DNA of 64,000 bases. It comes from Serinus canaria (taxonomy: Eukaryota > Chordata > Aves > Passeriformes > Fringillidae). Under the pieces are notes generated by a model. The model saw nothing but the letters and a program-made list of their open reading frames with translations, did no database searches and was not told the origin of the DNA. The DNA is taken from assembly GCF_022539315.1 (NCBI RefSeq), contig NC_066326.1:10928601-10992600 (forward strand), in the 5' to 3' direction. Both the position numbers and the translations under genes were made by a program. This document shows, piece by piece, positions 61,101-64,000 of this stretch (its first letter is position 1; each line of letters begins with the position of its first letter).

Positions 61101-64000
61101 TTTTTTCCAGCCCTTGTACAGAACCAACACCACAGGGCATCACCACAGACCTTGGTCAAAGGTACAGTAAGATTTAAAAGTAATAATTAACTCTAATCTC
61201 AGGCTATAAGGCAGCATGGTTTTGCAGAGGAGGAGCTTGGAGAAAGCACCTAAATGGAGAATTTGAGTGGACACAATACATAAGACAACATAACAAATGT
61301 TCTGTGAAACCTTGATTTTCTGCTCAGTGACTTTTTAAGGTTTAATGAAAAAATTATTAATGAAATAGTAAACACTTCAAATTGTCATAACAGTTCACTA
61401 CTTAAAAAACTATACTTGTTTAGGAATGATTTAAGTACACATCTTTTTCATCAAGTGAGCAAAGCTCATTAATTAAACATACTGGATTTCAAAGCTCTCA
61501 ATGTTTAATTATTTGTTTAACAAGCAGTACATCTAATCCACCATTCAGACACACAAACAACTAAAACAACAGGAAGAATCTTCAAAGCAGGACAATCAAC
61601 ATCTGGAAAAGTCAACAGACTGTGCCTGTATTGTCAGTAACACATAAAGCAAATGTTCCACTGGCAGAACAAATGCACAGAGGAAGCACCTCAGAGATCA
61701 TCCTGCTGATTCCTGCTCGACAAAGCATCTTTCTTCTCCTCAGAACAGACTTATCACAGTAAGGGAGCTTGTTCCTGTTTGATTTCCCCAAACTTCAACC
61801 AAATCAAGCCTGGTGCACAGAGGGCACTAGGAAATTTCTGCCCTCCATCTGTACCTACTCTTCTTTTTGCTGCATGTGGAGAGCTTTGGCACCAGGACAG
61901 AGACACATGAGCCAGGAGAGAGCAGGAGAAGCTGTCCTAGGATTTAGGACATAGGTCATGCTCCCTTGACTCTGATCAAGCTGCTGTCTAGGTCAGCTGC
62001 TGTGCTTATTTTGTAGCTGAACCTTGGAGCTGAGTGTCTCAGTGTCCACCTGACTGAGCCTCAGCTGTGCACTCCTCCTCTCCCACAGCTCTGGTTTCCA
62101 CTGGAACAAAGACCTGTTTGACACAAGCCTATGGGCTTTCCCAGGAAGATTTCTTTCACATCAGATGGGAACCATTAGGAGCTAAAAGGGGAAGATTCTC
62201 TCTCACCGCTGCTGCCACTTTTATGTTCTTTGAGAACCTGAAATACAGCTCAACATATGCTTATCCTTACCAACATCTGGGTAGTCCTGGGCACCCCTTC
62301 CTTAGCACCTCCAGCAGAGATGCAGTGAACACACTGGGTTTTCCCACACAGGCACATTATGCAACCACTGGATATGGTACCCAAGAGAATTACCTCTTCC
62401 CCTGGGTGTTTTATGTATGAAGCATGTAGCTAAGAACTACAGGTGGATTCTGCCTCTCTCTGACCAAAAGAGAGCCTTGTCCTGAAGGCACAAGTCCATC
62501 AGCTTCCCTCTTCCCTTCCAAGGTTAGCAAAATAATTTTCCTTTCAGCATTTGCTGGGTAGTTTTTATTCACTTGCCTCACACAAAGAGTGCAGCAAACT
62601 GAAAGCATTCTCCTCCCACATCAGAGACACATTTGCAGAGATGAGATATTTTTAGAATAGTGCACACAGAGATATATTGTTTGTTGTCTTGGTTAGGGAA
62701 AAAAAAAAGCAACAGTCAATTTTCTATACTAAAATAATTTGTGCCTTATTGCTAGGGAGCAGACAACCAGTCATCTTGCTAAAGCCATTTGAAATCTTTT
62801 CTGTACTCCAGAGATGACAAACAAAATGACCTGGTATGTATCAGAGCAGTCGTTAATTCTGGCTAACAAGGCAAACTGTTTCTGTCAGTGTGAAGAGCCA
62901 ATTCTTCTCTAATGGATACAAACATGGTTCTTTTGGCTTTAGAAGACTTGCCCATTTCTAATGCAGTTGCTGAATTTGGCTCTGAACTGCAGTTCCTTAA
63001 AAGTCTTCCTGGAACATTATGTTGCTCATGCAAACATGCTGAAAAAACCCATCTGAGTGTTTGTGTTGCAAAATCAGGGGCTGCATTTGCAAACAGCAGT
63101 CACTGTGGGCAGGCTAGAAGCCCAAGTGTCTCCAGGGATGCCATGAGATGAAGGGGCCAAGACAGTATGAAAGTGTGCACGTGTCATTGTCACTTCCCAC
63201 ACTGCCTGCAGTGGGGCAGCTTTGTCATCCCTGTCACAAAATCAGGAAGCTGCTGTGGCGTGGCTGGTGAAGCCAAGGTCCATGAAAGAGGAATATGGAA
63301 CCCACTTCCTCTTCCACAAAGCACACTCACAACAGCATTCCACTTTCTTCCTCAGGCCCTTCTGCAGTGCCACCTCCCAAGCCAGCCCTCAATAACATAA
63401 AAGCAGAAGACAGCTGGCAGAAAAATCCTTTTCTACCAGGCTGCTGGGATCAGTGGTTTGAAAACATTGCACAAAGCCAGTGTGGATGGCTGAGTAGCTG
63501 TTGAGCTCCTCTGCACAAGGGTTTCTTTTGCTGATGGATGAAATGATTCCTGTCTAATCTCTTCTCCTATGGGATGAAGAACACAACACAATACAAGAAA
63601 TATAATCAGCAAAGCACAACTTACAGTGACTCTAAGGAGTCAGAGACACTAACTAATCAAACACTAAGGGATTTTTTTTAAGGCCTATAATAATTTTTAT
63701 AAGGCACTATAATTTTTAACAGTTATTCTTGCAGTTTTGCACTGAGATTTTGCTCTCTTTCATGAGGAGCACAGAATTTCCCAAAGAATTGGTGAGGTGA
63801 CTTTATTTAGTATTGGAATTGATCTTCAAAGACTTATTCTGGCATGACATAGAAGGAGTATCAATGCCCAGATACCACAGAAAAAATGCATGGACTTTGC
63901 TGGAGTTAATCCAGGGTCTCACAAATTCATTTGATCTATATGCTGCTGATCTAAGAGCAGAGAGGAGCTTTTATTCTGCTCTTCACATATGACTTGAGAT
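55107..64000 (-). other. MGLL intron continuing past the window end
   Basis: Both strands were scanned for the missing N-terminal exons (the segment with the SHGAGEHxGRY motif and LLVFAHDH). None was found, so at least 8.9 kb is intron. A CR1 remnant lies at 55320-55400. Elsewhere only short anonymous open frames are present. Confidence 0.7.
55322..55400 (-). mobile_element. CR1 LINE 3' end remnant, inverted
   Basis: ATCATAGAATCATAGAATG followed by TTAAGGGATTGCAAGGGGCCT is the reverse complement of a CR1 terminus with its octamer repeats. The similarity fades within about 80 bases; homology may continue weakly to about 55500. Confidence 0.8.

Noticed and set aside
1..64000. Novel defence, CRISPR, phage or mobile gene system
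   Set aside because: The window is ordinary vertebrate chromosome with three conserved genes. No direct-repeat/spacer array, integrase, retroviral frame or operon-like gene cluster was seen.

Overview
This window looks like a bird nuclear chromosome, probably a passerine or other neognath, inferred from CR1 LINE 3' ends, intron-rich vertebrate genes and divergence of about 20-30% from the human proteins as I recall them. It holds three genes in the order PODXL2 (+, last exon only), ABTB1 (+, complete) and MGLL (-, 3' half). This is the same order as on human 3q21.3. Nothing bacterial, viral or plasmid-like was seen.

Layout: 1-100 is the C-terminal coding end of PODXL2, ending in the PDZ-ligand tail DTHL. 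From 101 to about 4630 lies PODXL2 3' UTR and intergenic DNA. An inverted CR1 fragment (about 4632-4975) abuts a GC-rich 45-bp minisatellite (5057-5490), whose units each carry a canonical G-quadruplex motif on the minus strand. This runs into the CpG-rich ABTB1 promoter (about 5495-5718), which contains a GC box and a strong CTCF-like motif. ABTB1 has 12 coding exons from 5719 to 29683. I joined them from splice sites and reading frame to 477 codons plus stop, against 478 residues in human. Intron 11 holds two back-to-back perfect hairpins (28385-28442 and 28451-28500).

From about 30150 to 38535 lies the gap between the two convergent genes. MGLL is read on the minus strand. It has a 3' UTR of about 3.7 kb with a perfect (GGAT)29 microsatellite, then five coding exons between 42270 and 55106 covering human-equivalent residues 79-303. 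The catalytic Ser122 (GHSMG, split by an intron), Asp239 and His269 are all present. The first 78 codons were not found, and 55107-64000 reads as MGLL intron.

The three genes share no pathway. PODXL2 is a sialomucin-like adhesion protein, ABTB1 an ankyrin/BTB adaptor, and MGLL the hydrolase of monoacylglycerols including 2-arachidonoylglycerol. The most interesting observations are non-coding: the G4-forming promoter minisatellite with a 90-bp higher-order structure, the twin perfect hairpins, a splice-spanning overlapping uORF in ABTB1, and replacement of the redox-sensitive cysteines 201 and 208 of MGLL.
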